64,000 bases of DNA from Anoplopoma fimbria (Eukaryota > Chordata > Actinopteri > Perciformes > Anoplopomatidae). The stretch lies in the NCBI RefSeq assembly GCF_027596085.1, contig NC_072456.1, positions 23,482,718 to 23,546,717 of the forward strand, given 5' to 3'. Numbering within the stretch: position 1 is the stretch's first letter; each line of letters begins with the position of its first letter. The notes beneath the pieces were generated by a model that saw only the letters and a list, made by a program, of their open reading frames with translations, did not search any database and was not told where the DNA came from. This document shows, one piece after another, positions 1 to 13,074 of this stretch. The translations under genes were made by a program, and so were the position numbers.

Positions 1-2646
1 GCCTTGTTGTGTGACAGGAGGTCCTTCACAAACCTCCAGGTTATCTGAGACTCTCTGGTCTGTTAAACTGTAAATCCATCCGATTCAGTGCCGCAGGGCC
101 ATATTGCTTTAATACGAGCTACTATAGCCGTCATTGTGTGTCAAAAGGAAGTGGTTGTGGTTTCGCATCCAAGCTTTTTAATGCAGTGGGTGGATTTAGG
201 CTCAGACCTGGGGGTGAAGTTACAGTTCAAGCTTACATAAACCAAATTTGATTGAAATTAAAACATCAGGAATTTGTATTCTATGGCCAGGCAATCAGCT
301 GAGAAAAAAAGATCCTTAATCAGTGCTAGTTGCATTCCTGCCAGTTCCATCCATCCATCCATCCTGCATGTAAAACCGTAAGAAACCGACAATACAATCT
401 CACAAACAAGTCAGACTTGTCCGTCAGGAAGTCCACCGGGAGCTACAGCTAACCCAAACCTTGCTGCCCGGCACTCAAGCACTCAGAGTAGCAGTGCTGC
501 CTGTTAATGTCCACAACAGTTGATCAGAGTTCCACTCCGGTATCCATTTCATACCATCAAACCTGCCAGCCTCGTCACATTACGGTTCTTTGATTTACAC
601 GATACGCATGGCCCAAGCACCTGAGGCCAGGGGTCAGATAACAGGAATAAAAAAAATAAAAATGCCAACTCACTTTGGCATTAGGTTCATAAATGATTTT
701 CTCCCGACAGACACGGTAATCATTTCCTGTTGATTTTTGTATGTGCGTCACATCTTATCTGCTTCCAGTTTTAGGGAGGATATTCAAGCACCTCGAGTTC
801 AAAAAGGCTGAACTCTTGAGTGGATGCATCAGCAAAAGAATCTGCATAATGTTGGTGACGCATTGAACAAATATTCTCCACGGATGGGCGTTCAACAATA
901 ACTTTTAACCGGGGTTGCCAGGCAGGAAACCAGGAAATCAGTTTTTGGTTGCTGAAACTGAAAATATGGTTGCCATTTTTTAGTCACCTTATGTTTGGAG
1001 TAAATAAGAGGCTATGCAGTTGAATGTCATCTTAATAATGAAAATGTGATGTCATGTGAATGTTGTGCATGCTTTTTCCATCCAGCTCAAAGATGGCGGC
1101 ACACTTTGTTTGGGTTCATCAGGATACATTTTCACATTTGTTTTTGATATTGATGAGTAAATATTACAGGACGTCCAGCATTGTCTGGTTCCGGTTGTTA
1201 AATAATCACTAATGCAACAAATGTTTAAAAACAAAATATCTATTTGGGGTGCACGTTTTGGTGTTTGCTGTCCCTATTTTTTTTTTTATGTTAAAAAGTG
1301 GTTGCCACCTAATCAAGATTCATCCCGTCGACATACAAATGCAATTACCACATTACAAAAGCAACCAAAATGGCGAGAGGATGAGAAAGAGGGAGTAGGA
1401 GAAGGCAGCGAGTGATTAGTGATCTCTGTCTGTTCCTCTCAGGAGACTTTGGAGGAGGAGTACATGCATGTCCCTCTCCTTTTCTTCAGAACAATAAGGC
1501 CTAAGGGCAAAGCAGACTTTACATCAAAACAAAAAAGATGGAGGGGGGTTTCTACTGCCCATTCAAATGAAATACTTCAGGTTTGTACCAAGCCGTTTCA
1601 TTTCCTACACAGTAACCGCCTCAAAGCAGGCCTGCGTCAAAATCAATACACTTAATACATTTCGAGGCTGTATATGTTAACATTAGGTCTTTTTAAAATA
1701 AAGGTGTACGCAGAGAAATCTCCCAACCCCAAAGTGTGTAGCGCAGAAGGATAAGATGCACTTGCCTGAAAGAAAATGGAAATCTTGTGACCTCTTCTGA
1801 CACTACAGGTTTTATTGCATTGTGTCCGGTAGTTCATAGAGAGCAGATCAATGGCGGAGGCTCATCCCCTCGAGGTAGAACGCTAGCCTCTCATCTCCAA
1901 CCCTGTAATGATCTCCCCACTGGGACCGGACCCAGCCAGCCAACACATTAACAGCCATTTTGAAGAAAAAAAAACTGCATTCAACTGCGTCCTTGGGGTT
2001 CACTGACAGGGGAAACAACAATTATGTTGTCCAATAAAAAAGCAATACAAGTATGGATTATTATTGCCCAATAAAAGAGAGCAGAGCGACAACGCCTTTT
2101 TTTCTTGTGTGGCTAAGGGAAACTGGCCCGTTGTAATATTGAATTAGCTCTAACTGCCAATTTGTCTACTAGCATATAAGAAAAGGCAATGTTTTTTGTT
2201 TTTTTTAATTCGGTGTGATTATTTACCACTCATCGCCATAAAAAGGTTACTTCTACTGCTTTGATTACGTCGTATCCTACTTATAAAACATGTTTTTCAA
2301 TTACAAAATCATTTCAGGCTATCACAGAGCAAAGCTTTTTTTCCCCCTCTGGGATATCGTCTAATTAGAAGATAAATAAAATCTGACTACCTATGCTAAT
2401 CTGCGCTCACCAAAAACTAGGAGTGGGGGCAGGGACCCAGCTGAGGTGGTGCCATAGTTGGGGGAGGGTTGAAGGGTGCCGAGCGCATGTCGTTAGCTGA
2501 GCCATAATCTAACTGTACCCAAGTGAAAAATACTCTTCCTTGTCTTCTCTCTCGCTCACTTGCTCGCTCCTTCGTCCTTCCCTTTACCCCTCCCTGCCTC
2601 AAACACTCTTCCTCCTCCTCCTCAGTTGTTCTGTTGTAGGCTCGGC

Positions 2647-2648
<2 letters not shown>

Positions 2649-2713
<65 letters not shown>
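2649..2713. repeat. (GT)n microsatellite
   Basis: An uninterrupted GT dinucleotide run of about 65 bases. It accounts for the poly-Val/Cys frames on the plus strand, which are not genes. Confidence 0.97.
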
Positions 2714-2715
<2 letters not shown>

Positions 2716-2841
2716 CCTACTGGTTGTGTCCCGAACGCCAAGGGTTAAGCCCCTGCCATTTTAACGCCACTGACAGATCAGACCATTAGGGTGTTACCTA
2801 ACAAAATGGAAGCCTTTAACCCTGAATCTGCCAGGCTGCCT

Positions 2842-2946
<105 letters not shown>

Positions 2947-5900
2947 TGAGCGAGAGAGAGCCAGAGCCAGAGCCCGAGCCACACAGAGTGTATGTATGTG
3001 TGCGCATGTCTCCACCTGGATTCTCCCTCAGCAACGTGACAACGACAACAGCAGTCCAGGAAGTGCAAACGAGGCTTTTGTACGCGAGCACTCAGGAATG
3101 CGTGACCATACAGCCACATTAAAAGTGTGTGGCTATGGTTGTGTTTTTTAGAAAACACAGATCTACTTGTTAACGTACCGTTGTAACATCGAGAACCAAC
3201 TAGAGGTGGAGCGTTGCACAAAATTCACGGTTCGGTTTGTCCCTCGAGTCGGGGTCACGGTTCGGTTTCAGGTGCAACGGGGAAAGCAAAATTTGTAACC
3301 GAAAACTTTTTCCCCCCATTTATTTTGAAAATGTTAACGTTCAACAATGGTTTATTGGCCATAATTCTTACTGTAACAGTAACAGCCAGGCACTCGGATC
3401 CTGGTGTACTGTCAATAACAAATATATATCATAAATGTCTGTAATTTTAAAGGCCGATGATAATTCCTGAACTGCAGTTTGCAGACAGAACACAACTTAG
3501 TAAAATGCACATTGTAACTCCATATCATCTACGGTAGCATATAAGCAGTGGTAATCACTCTTATAGTTAGTTTTTACTTTGGCCCGGTCTGAATCTGCAG
3601 TGAGAGGAGAACTGTGCGGACAAGAACATGCCGTCCAGGCTTTTTGTGTCTCGTTCCCCAAATTGACACATGACGTCGTAAATTAACCCCAAATATTCCC
3701 AACGTGGTCCAGTACCAACTGGGCCAACTGACTAGCATGCTACGGGGCTGTGACAGCTGATCGGCAGCTTACAGTCTTTAACTGGAGCGCTGCCAAAGCC
3801 AGTTCCAGTTAACTCAGAATGTTTCTGTTTCGTGTGTGCAAGTAAAAGACATAAACAGCTGTTTGGGTCACATGGCATTCAGAAAGGATGTTGCATGGCC
3901 TTAGAAATAACGCACAAATAAAAAAAGGACACATCGTTCCGACATCTCTGCAGGAGTTTGGCAAGCCTGCATAGACAAACGTGTGCACTGCATACAATCC
4001 TTTGGTGGTATTTCCAGTAATTGAACGGATTATAATTTCCTGACCATCAAATGACATAAAGTATGTCTAGATTATGACGTTCTTAAGCACCTTAAAATCC
4101 CAAGTCAACCGTCCCTAGTAGTTTCCAGCCTCAAATCACTGGATTCATTGTCGACCACAGATGTTTACTAGCTATAATAAAAAGGAAGGGCAAAATGTTT
4201 TCAAAAAACCCTAGACAGGGATAATCTCCAATTTCAACCAAATTGCTTCCAAATGGTTACTCCATAATCCCATAAAACCAGAAGCCCGTACCCACAGGCA
4301 CACTGGAGGGCCAGGACACTGGCACACTGCTATCAGATTACAATTCTCAGAAATGGATGGTAACAGGAAGTGAACAGAGTAGGAAGAGAGAAAAAAAAAA
4401 AGAAAAAAAGAGCTTATAAGGGTGCAAGGATACTGTTTACCAGACAGGACAACTAGGAGCCATAGGATCATAGAAGAACACAACTGGGTAATGTGGGCCG
4501 CATTCCACATATACTTGATTTAAGTTGGAAATCATTACTTTCAGGAGATCCTCTTCAGTAATTGTTCAAATGCAGAGAAAAAAACCTTCTGTTTAGACTT
4601 CAGATATGTGAAATTCATCAAAAAAACACAAACATTTCAGGAGCACAGACTAGTAGTAATTTAATATTTACTTGCTGCAAATTAAAGCTCAGGTAGACAG
4701 GTCTATTTTTGGCACTATTGCCCAAAAATTCCATAATAATCTTTCAGCATATTGTAATTCCTATGGTATGCCAGAGTAGGCATTTTTATGCAAACGGAAA
4801 AATAAAGTAAAAAAAATTGAAAATTAAGTTTGTCCCCTGCAGCTCACCTGTCTCTGTCCTAAGCCCCTCCCAGAAAAACAAGCACTTTTCATCCTTCATA
4901 CAGTCACCTGTACCAGTTTCTAGTCTTTCATTTCAAATCATCTTGATCATGACTGGGATCCCGTCGCCCTTATTAAGAAGCGCCGCCATGATAATCAATG
5001 CCAAATAGTGATAACTGTTCAAACTAGCAAGCCTTTTTTTTTTTTAAACCAGCATCACTAATGCTTGCACCTGTTAAAAACTATGATCCATGTCCTACGT
5101 CTATTGGAGGATTCACCCACATTCATTGAAGAAACAATAATGCTATTTAACCAGGAATAAAAGAGAATCTTTGGCACAAGTTGAACCTTTTTTTTAAGGT
5201 CAAACCCAAAACCCTCATTGGGTGTGGTTGTTGAGTGTCTGATGTACTTGTTACCACACGTAACGATGATGTCATGTCTGTGTAATTACATTAATATGTT
5301 CTTGAACACAATTCCTGCATTTTAAAGTTCTTCTTCACTTATTGAAATCCAAAAGAACAACTCTTCACATTCGGTATTCATTCTATTCACCGCACATTTA
5401 AAAAGAAAATAAGTCACTTATAAAAGACCAGCAGGAGCACATGCCAGGAGAAGAGGTTCCATTCAAACAAAATTATGATTGGCGTGTTAACTGCATGCCA
5501 AATGAATCAGAGGATACTATTACAATTTGCCTCCCAAGTTACCAGAAAATCGGTTGCTGCATTTATTTTTTAAAGTCCTGCACAGTGCTAACTCCACATA
5601 TCTGTTTAATCTGAATATTCTTTGGTTTGCTGTTCTTTATCAAGGAAGAAACCACAAACTTTTTTTACAGTGACATTTCAGATCTCAAGTTTCACTTTCA
5701 AGCCCCAAACTTCCACTTATTTGAACTGCTTCAGGTGCAACAAGAAACAGTAACTGAAGGTCCAAAGCATTTCTTAGAAGCGTAAAACAAATGATACCAG
5801 CCATCATCCTCCTGCTGGTCTAAAATATGGACACCAAAAAAAAAAAAGAAATCAAACCCAATTTGTAACCGAAGTCATTTCCTCCAAAGGCTGCATGATA

Positions 5901-6253
5901 TGAAACCGACTATGGACTCAACTGATTTGGGGCAGTGGGAATGACTTTTCCTACGTAGAGTAACGTGGCGGACAACAATCAATAAAGTTTGTTGAACACC
6001 TCACAGCACCTTGGCTCAAAGACTACTATTCCAGGACATTTTTTTTTTACCGTTGTTCATCTCGCCTGACACTATAAACTTCACCCGATTCTTCGCCCTG
6101 GCCCGGTCTAACGCACAACAATACACCATTTTACAGATGACGTCATCGAAAACATGTGCGTACAAGTTGGGAAACGAAACCAGCATTTTTTTTGCACAGC
6201 CATCCACAAGACTTAGCAAGCTTTAAACGTTGAATTTAAAACTTTCACCAGCA

Positions 6254-6904
6254 TCAAACTGTTATGTTCAACGAGTGGTGACTCTCAGCCAAATGGGTCC
6301 GTGGTTGTTCGTAGTAACTTTTATACGAATATGCATTTAAAAACTGATTGACTGATTTTACAAAGACGTGCACGGAGCAGACACAGATCTGGAAAGCCAA
6401 TTTGTTTAGCGTGCATTCACGATCTTTGGTGGCAATTGCGTAGCTTGACAAGCTATTGCACTCCAGCGTACTTCCATGACAAACTGAGTGCGTACGCCGA
6501 GGAACGTCATCATTGCTTACAAACTGTAAAAAAGGGTCTATAGCTGTGATTTTACAAACACGATCTGTGTCTACTGCTGAACACTTTCTACTCAAGAAAC
6601 CGATTACTTTGCTAATCATAACCTGGGGTAAGTCAGTGTAGTTAACCCTTGTTTTGATGACTTTGAGGTCAGGCATGACAGTGCACGGATACACGTGCAC
6701 ACGATCCACACAAAACAGCCGCGTGGCACCGAGTCGGGCAGGGCCGTTTGTCCCCTCTTGGAGAGATGCCTTGATGCTGCATGTATACAAGTTGTCCATC
6801 TGCTTGTTTGCTGCACTGAGAGTTGCCATGTCAGCACTGGCAACACGGTGGAAGCAATTGTTACAGGCAAATAAAAAAATAAAGAAATGTATATTCAACA
6901 ACAT
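6254..6904 (-). other. Unexplained 216-codon open reading frame
   Basis: This is the longest open frame in the window that is not caused by a simple repeat. It reads on the minus strand from an ATG at 6904, with a second in-frame ATG at 6829. The N-terminus (MLLNIHFFIFLFACNN...) is hydrophobic and ends in an ASA-D step that resembles a signal-peptide cleavage site. About a dozen cysteines follow, with no zinc-finger or EGF spacing I recognise. I cannot match the protein to any family. It lies in AT-rich DNA with no obvious promoter, Kozak context or splice partner. It could be a chance ORF, a remnant of a mobile element, or a lineage-specific small gene. Listed as an observation, not as a gene call. 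Confidence 0.2.
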
Positions 6905-9639
6905 GCAAATTAGTTTGTTTTACATCAGATCAGATGTATTTTTGGGCAATACTGTTCATGTGGGCTGTGACACAATAATTATAGTGGAATCAGAATTTAA
7001 AAAATATATAGCTGGAGAAGTGCCCAGTCAGACAGAGACAAGTATGTGGCTGTTTAGTGGCTTAGGTTAGCCCCTGGTAATGCATGTTACTGTAGCCTAT
7101 GTGTTGAATGAATATGCCATACAGCTACGCATATCTTTTATGCATTTAAGTGTTGATTAAATATGTCAGGATGGGAAAACATTGTAAACCAGCTTCTTGT
7201 GCTGGGAGGGAGAGAGAGCGCCCAATACCTGCCAAAAAATACTTGTGGCAGCTGGCCTGGTGATTTTTGTACATGCTGAGTTCTGTTTTTGTCCGATGCC
7301 TTTTCTACTCTATTAACCACTGTGAAATGAAAACTGAGAATTTAGCGCATTCTCTTTTTTCACCTGTCACTTTTTTTCTCTGTGTAGTCTTCTCATACAC
7401 TACACGTTGTTTAAAAAATGTTTTTATCCCACTCCTCATGAAAACTGTGCCTCTACAGGCAAGGTAGAGCTAAGTATGCGGGGCAATCTCAAATACCACT
7501 GCTTACTATTTATTCAAGGGCCAATTCATTGTAAGCCATATGTGCCAGCTGGTCAACAGGTGGATATTTACAGAAAGAATACCAGAAGTCTTCCACATTG
7601 ATGCGTGTTCAGTCTGAAACAGGGGGGGGGGGATTTCATTAGGCATTTGACACACAAATAGCAAAGCTACTGTCGAGTTGAAAAGTATCGAGGGGGCGTA
7701 TCGTGGAGGCTAGAAGATGGTTTTAACTCAAATATGTTGGTTTGTAGTGAACCTACAATTTGATATGGTTAGAATCATTAATGAAAATATTCAACTCATC
7801 ACTCCACACATGCCTCTCAGTGTCTCAGACAGGTTGGTCATACAGTAAACACGCATGCTTGAGTCAATATGAAGTCCAACAGGATAAACAAGAAACCGTT
7901 CAGTCAGCCAAACCTGGGAGAAGTGCTTCCCTCCAGCTCCATGAATCGCCCCGAGGCCTTTTGGGTGGGACACTGTGGCCGACGAAACTACTCCTGTCCT
8001 CTGGCATTTGATGCAACAGATGGCGAAACTGACAGAGTTAGAAGATTGTAAACGGGCACGCCTCTTCATACCTGTCTGATCTCCTTAAACATCCTGTGCT
8101 CTCTGCTTTCAAAATAAAAGGGTTACCGTCTGTCCCCAGAGTCAAACAGAAGTCAACGAGGATATTGTAAAACCTTCCGAAAGCCACTGCATCTCTCTAA
8201 CCCTCTGTTTGTTTTTGTCCCACAAGAATAGCACAAGCTGAAGAGCTCTCTCTCTCTCTCTCTCTCTCATGTCTGTCACTTTCAAACCTTTAGGAAAAGT
8301 GAGTAATTCAATATGGTGCTAGGAAATTAGCTCAGTGCAGCATTCAGTAAACAAGACAACCGTCACAAAACTAAAGCAAAAGTACAACCTGAACCACCGT
8401 CTACTCGACAAGGGGTCATTTTTCGCTTGCAGCAGCATATTTCACCTTTGCATCTTTTTGATTCACAACAAGTCATTTCCACCGTTTCAATGAACCTAAG
8501 AATCCTAAATCACTATTTCCCTGAGGACACCACTACATCTTTATTAGGATCTTAAAAACTAAAGAACAAGAACTACGGTCTCTCGACTATCATCGACAAT
8601 AGCTGGTCGATTTTAGAGAGACTTTGTGGTTACCCCAGCATTTCCTGTTCACACTTTCATGATGACTGGGCTACCTTAACTGCTGTGCTAAAAATGTCTC
8701 CCACAGTGAGCTACACAGATAAGATTATTACAACACCACAGACAGACCTGGATGGAAACAATTACAATTACTGTGGAGTATTATTAGAATAGGACAGAAT
8801 TTTATCTGTCAAATTCATAAATTGTATTTAAATTGTGATAACAAAACACAACGTTGTGAATAAATCTAAATATTTCGAAAACTAACATTACTATATACTA
8901 TATATATATACACACTACATACTTCACATTTATAACCGGTGCTCAACATATGGACAGAGCTGCACAAATTGTAACTCAGCAAAACTGTCAAAAACTCTTG
9001 CTGCTAGATTAAATTCCAGAAGGAAGGATCTACGAATTTGATAAATAAATATATAATACAAGCATAATAAACTTAACAATGGCAACAACGAGCAAGGTGC
9101 CTTTGAGTCTGTGGGACACGAGCAAAAAAAACACCTAGTGGGAGATGGAAAATACAGATGTATTATCCAAACGTTTCAGTCTTGATACAGCAGAATAAAG
9201 AGCGGATCTCAAGTCATGGCTGTCCGCTCGGATCACTCGCAGGAGGCTTTTTCATAAGAGGCACCCGTCCTCGGGCTAATCCAAGGCCCATCATAAAATG
9301 CAAAGTGACATGTGTCCCCCATCACCAGCCAAGGGTGCCAACTGTCCACTTGCTCTGAAAAGGGGGGGCACTTGTGCAGCAGAGGTAGGGACATAAACAC
9401 TCCTGTGTGTGTCATCCTAAACACACCTCAAAGACAGGTGAATAGAAAACTGACTTGAAGCAACAACAACAACAACAACATGATCCCAGGTGCATAGCTA
9501 GCCTGCTGTAGATGCTCAGACTGACTATAAAAAAAAGAATCACCATAATGAGTCATTACAATTCAGATAGGTCATATACATTGAATGTGTTGTATCTCTG
9601 TTATGCTGTTCATTCTGTACACATGACATCTATTGCTTT

Positions 9640-9990
9640 CTGTCCTGGGAGAATGATCCCTCCTCTGTCTCTCTCCCATAGGTTTCTCCCTATTAAAGGG
9701 ATTGTTTTTTTATAGGAGAGTTTTTCCTGTGAATGTGAGGGTTCTGGGACAGAGGATGTCACATGTGCTCTGGTTTATGCTCTTAGATGCTTGTTTAAGA
9801 AAGGAGATGCACTTATGACTTCTGGTAACTAGCAGTTCTCTTGAATACCTATGTTGAATACACTTATTGTAGGTCGCTTTGGATAAAAGCATCTGCTAAA
9901 TGACTGTAATGTACAGATTGTAAAAGCCCTCTGAGGCACATTTGTAATTTGTGATTCTGGGCTATATAAAATAAACTGAATTCATATATA
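9640..9990 (-). mobile_element. Interspersed teleost repeat, composite, with dispersed core at 9869-9912
   Basis: The segment contains two blocks I recognise as dispersed in fish genomes. One block has the 'tctcccattaaagggattg...gagggttctgggacagaggatgtc' style followed by 'tgtaaagccctctgaggcacat...gggctatataaaataaactgaa' at the right end. The other is an embedded core at 9869-9912 whose reverse complement contains AGCAGATGCTTTTATCCAAA. The same core occurs at 46671-46714 in the opposite orientation. No coding capacity remains. The class (SINE-like or DNA-transposon-derived) cannot be decided by eye. Confidence 0.6.
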
Positions 9991-10182
9991 TATATATCTC
10001 ACAATAAACATGAAAGTATCATATGACACGCATGCCCTTTAAATGCATGCCTTCAACCGGAAATGAACAGTATAGTGGGTGTAGAGCAAGACACCTCATT
10101 TACATACACACACATGTTGTAAACATTGGTATTCTGGTGTAAAAGCACAGTAGATGTGTAGGTTGTGTGATGGCTGGACACT

Positions 10183-10184
<2 letters not shown>

Positions 10185-10227
<43 letters not shown>
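10185..10227. repeat. (CA)n microsatellite
   Basis: A pure AC dinucleotide run of about 43 bases, about 350 bases from a second (CA)n run of the same orientation. Confidence 0.95.
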
Positions 10228-10229
<2 letters not shown>

Positions 10230-10530
10230 CCACCATTACACCTCCACAACAACAAACAAAAAGATTAATAATCATAATAAAGTGGTGATTATAACTGTTA
10301 TAATGCCCCCTGATCTCACTCCCCCCCCCCAAAAAAAAAATACCCCCCTCTCTATTAACAACATTAACAACAACAACAACAACAAGCTAGCCCCATGCTA
10401 ATGTTAACTTGCCAACAACAACTTGTCCATCTGTCCGTGTGTGGCTAACTACGGCGAGCTAACAGGACTAATTGTGGTCATAAAAGAAACAAAACAAAAA
10501 TAAAGTTTGTTTCTCCCTGAACACGTGGGT

Positions 10531-10533
<3 letters not shown>

Positions 10534-10586
<53 letters not shown>
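10534..10586. repeat. (CA)n microsatellite
   Basis: A pure AC run of about 53 bases, just upstream (on the plus strand) of the GCTAA-rich and CpG-rich block. Confidence 0.95.
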
Positions 10587-10588
<2 letters not shown>

Positions 10589-10693
10589 CCTGTACATGTG
10601 AGTGTGGGACACTGGGAGATTTAAGCTTCAGATGGCTTCCAGAATAGCGACACACGACAGACAATGAGCCCGACCCTCATCTCTCCAGCAGAG

Positions 10694-10757
10694 CCGCTAG
10701 TGCTAGCATGCTAACGCTAAAGCTAACGCTAAAGCTAACGCTAAAGCTAATGCTAAC
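10694..10757. repeat. Short tandem GCTAACGCTAAA-type repeat
   Basis: A tandem run of about five 12-base units (GCTAACGCTAAA and close variants) lies between 10694 and 10757. A related GCTAATGCTAAT patch follows at 10964-10990. Such GCTA-rich repeats are common around teleost promoters. This one sits next to the putative CpG-rich first exon at 11095-11290, but no function can be assigned. Confidence 0.8.
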
Positions 10758-10923
10758 TCCCTGAATGTATCCACAAATAAATCACGCGTTCATTACAAAC
10801 ACCACTGTTTTAATCACTGGGGTTTGTAGCTGTATTAAGAGCTAATATAAGTACTAATTACATCATGTTAAAATAATGGTGCATCCCCTTAAAATATAAG
10901 TTTGCCGGGGGGGAAGTTTGTTG

Positions 10924-10951
10924 ACTTTTTTTTTTTTTTTTTTTTTTTTTT
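10924..10951. repeat. poly(T)/poly(A) tract
   Basis: An uninterrupted run of about 28 T on the plus strand. It may be the A-tail of an old retrotransposed insertion on the minus strand or simple slippage. No flanking element is recognisable. Confidence 0.9.
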
Positions 10952-11094
10952 AGCGTGTAGCCGAGCTAATGCTAATGCTAATGCTAACGCCGAAAGAGAA
11001 ACTTCACTCATCTCTCGTGGTCATTTTAATTGATTTAATTAATATTTTTACACTATTGCATTCGTTGGTTTGATACCGTGAAATGTTGACTTAC

Positions 11095-11290
11095 GAAGTC
11101 TAGGAGGAGCTTGACCGAGTTTTCCCCCCTTTTCGTGGATTTTCCCGATGTTTGGTGTTTAGTGTTGAGCGGTGTGAAAAAAAGAATCCCGGGGATCCCC
11201 TCTCCTCTGTCCGCGGCCGCTCCGGAGCAGAACGTAGCGACGCACCGCGGGCGGCGTCATGCTGCGTTCACACACGGCTCGGAAAAAAAG
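11095..11290 (-). promoter_or_regulatory. CpG-rich promoter and putative non-coding first exon (minus strand)
   Basis: This block is much richer in CG dinucleotides than its surroundings, with a NotI-type GCGGCCGC near 11214 and several CGCG and CCGCGG-like words. On the minus strand it ends at 11095 with a strong splice donor (ACTTC followed by GTAAGTC), as expected for exon 1 of a gene running leftwards. Inside it is a short ORF (ATGACGCCGCCCGCGGTG..., about 33 codons to a TAA) that would act as an upstream ORF. In human, MAU2 is followed in the same orientation by GATAD2A, which starts with non-coding exons. On that basis the gene could be gatad2a, but no coding exon in the window confirms it. 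Confidence 0.45.
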
Positions 11291-11337
11291 TTCTGATGAG
11301 ACAGAAAGGGGAAATGCTGGAAGTAGATGGAAATATA

Positions 11338-11386
11338 GGAAGGGAGAGTAAAAATAACTATTTAATGAGCTGAATTTAGAGAGTAG

Positions 11387-11448
<62 letters not shown>

Positions 11449-11500
11449 CAGTACCAGTCAAAAAGTTTGGACACCTTCTCATTCAACTACTTGTTTGGTA

Positions 11501-11555
<55 letters not shown>

Positions 11556-11608
11556 CAGTACCAGTCAAAAGTTTGGACACACCTTCTCATTCAACGACTT
11601 GTTTGGTA

Positions 11609-11705
<97 letters not shown>

Positions 11706-12156
11706 CAGTATCAGTCAAAAGTTTGGACACACCTTCTCATTCAACTACTTTGAAGAATCTAAAATATAAAACATATTCTGGTTTGTTGAGCATTAGTTTC
11801 TTTACCACATAATTCCATATGTGTAAAGAAAGAAAGAAAAAAAAACATTGAATTAGAAGGTGTGTCCAAACTTTTGACTGGTACTGTATATATATATATA
11901 TTTTTATACATAGGAAGGGAGAGTAATACCAACTATTTAATGAGTTGAATTTAAAGAGTAGCCTATATATATATTTATATATATATATATTTTATATATA
12001 TATATGTGCAGTACCAGTCAAAAGTTTGGACACACCTTCTCATTCAACGACTTGTTTGGTACTGTATATATATATATTTTTTTATATATAGGAAGGGAGA
12101 GTAAAAACAAAAACGGGGACAAGACAACTTTTTAATGAGCTAAATTTAAAGAGTAG

Positions 12157-12210
<54 letters not shown>

Positions 12211-13060
12211 CAGTACCAGTCAAAAGTTTGGACACACCTTCTCATTCAACGACTTGTTTGGTACTGTATATATATATATTATTTTTATATATAGGAAGGG
12301 AGAGTAAAAACAACTATTTAATGAGTTGAATTTAAAGAGTAGCCTATATATATATTTATATATATGTATATATATATATATATTTATACCAATATTAATC
12401 TACAATGTATATATATATGAATATCCAAACTTTTGATTGGTATATATATATATATTTTTTATATATATAGGAAGTTTGGTAAACACAAAATTTGGACAAG
12501 ACAACTTTCATTCAATGACTTGTTTGGTACTATATATATATATATATTTTTTATATATTTGGAGTCAAAAACACCTTCTCATTCAACGACTTGTTTGGTA
12601 CTTATATATATATATTTTATTTATATATATATGTGCAGTACCAGTCAAAAGTTTGGACACACCTTCTCATTCAATGACTTGTTTGGTACTGTATATATAT
12701 AATTTTCTTTATATATAGGAAGGGAGAGTAAAAACAAAATCAGGGACAAGACAACTTTTTAATGAGCTAAATTTAAAGAGTAGCCTATATATATATTTAT
12801 ATCAATATTAATCTACAATGTAGAATTTTTTTTTTTTTAAATAAAGAAAAACCATTGAATTAGAAGGTGTGTCCAAACTTTTGATTGGTACTATATATAT
12901 ATATATTTTTTTATATATAGGAAGGGAGAGTAAAAACAAAACAGGGACAAGACAACTTTTTAATGAGCTAAATTTAAAGAATAGCCTTTATATATATATC
13001 TATATCTATATATATATAGATATAAACATATATATTTATATATATCTATATATATATTTA
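11338..13060. repeat. Composite (TA)n / inverted-repeat array, left copy
   Basis: About 1.7 kb built from three alternating parts. The first is long (TA)n runs (11392-11445, 11504-11550, 11612-11702, 12160-12206). The second is a block starting GGAAGGGAGAGTAAAAA and ending AAAGAGTAGCC, with copies near 11338, 11911, 12092, 12294, 12717 and 12919. The third is a terminal-repeat motif CAGTACCAGTCAAAAGTTTG, near 11448, 11557, 12008, 12209 and 12634. The motif is, from general knowledge, the end of fish Tc1/mariner-type elements, which insert at TA. The same parts occur in reverse complement at 26640-27210. All Tyr/Ile-repeat frames here are artefacts. Confidence 0.85.
11706..11886. mobile_element. 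Tc1/mariner-type non-autonomous inverted-repeat element (about 181 bp)
   Basis: A compact fold-back element. The left end reads CAGTATCAGTCAAAAGTTTG and continues to TTCTCATTCAA. The right end, from about 11848, is the near-perfect reverse complement and finishes ...TTTTGACTGGTACTG. Both sides touch TA-rich sequence. The short interior has no coding capacity and matches part of the interiors of the elements at 27225-27459 and 13075-13260. It is a MITE derived by internal deletion. Confidence 0.8.
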
Positions 13061-13074
13061 TATTTATATATATA

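Noticed and set aside
11444..11812. Tyr-Ile repeat proteins between 11.4 and 13.1 kb
   Set aside because: They are (TA)n tracts joined to transposon terminal repeats.
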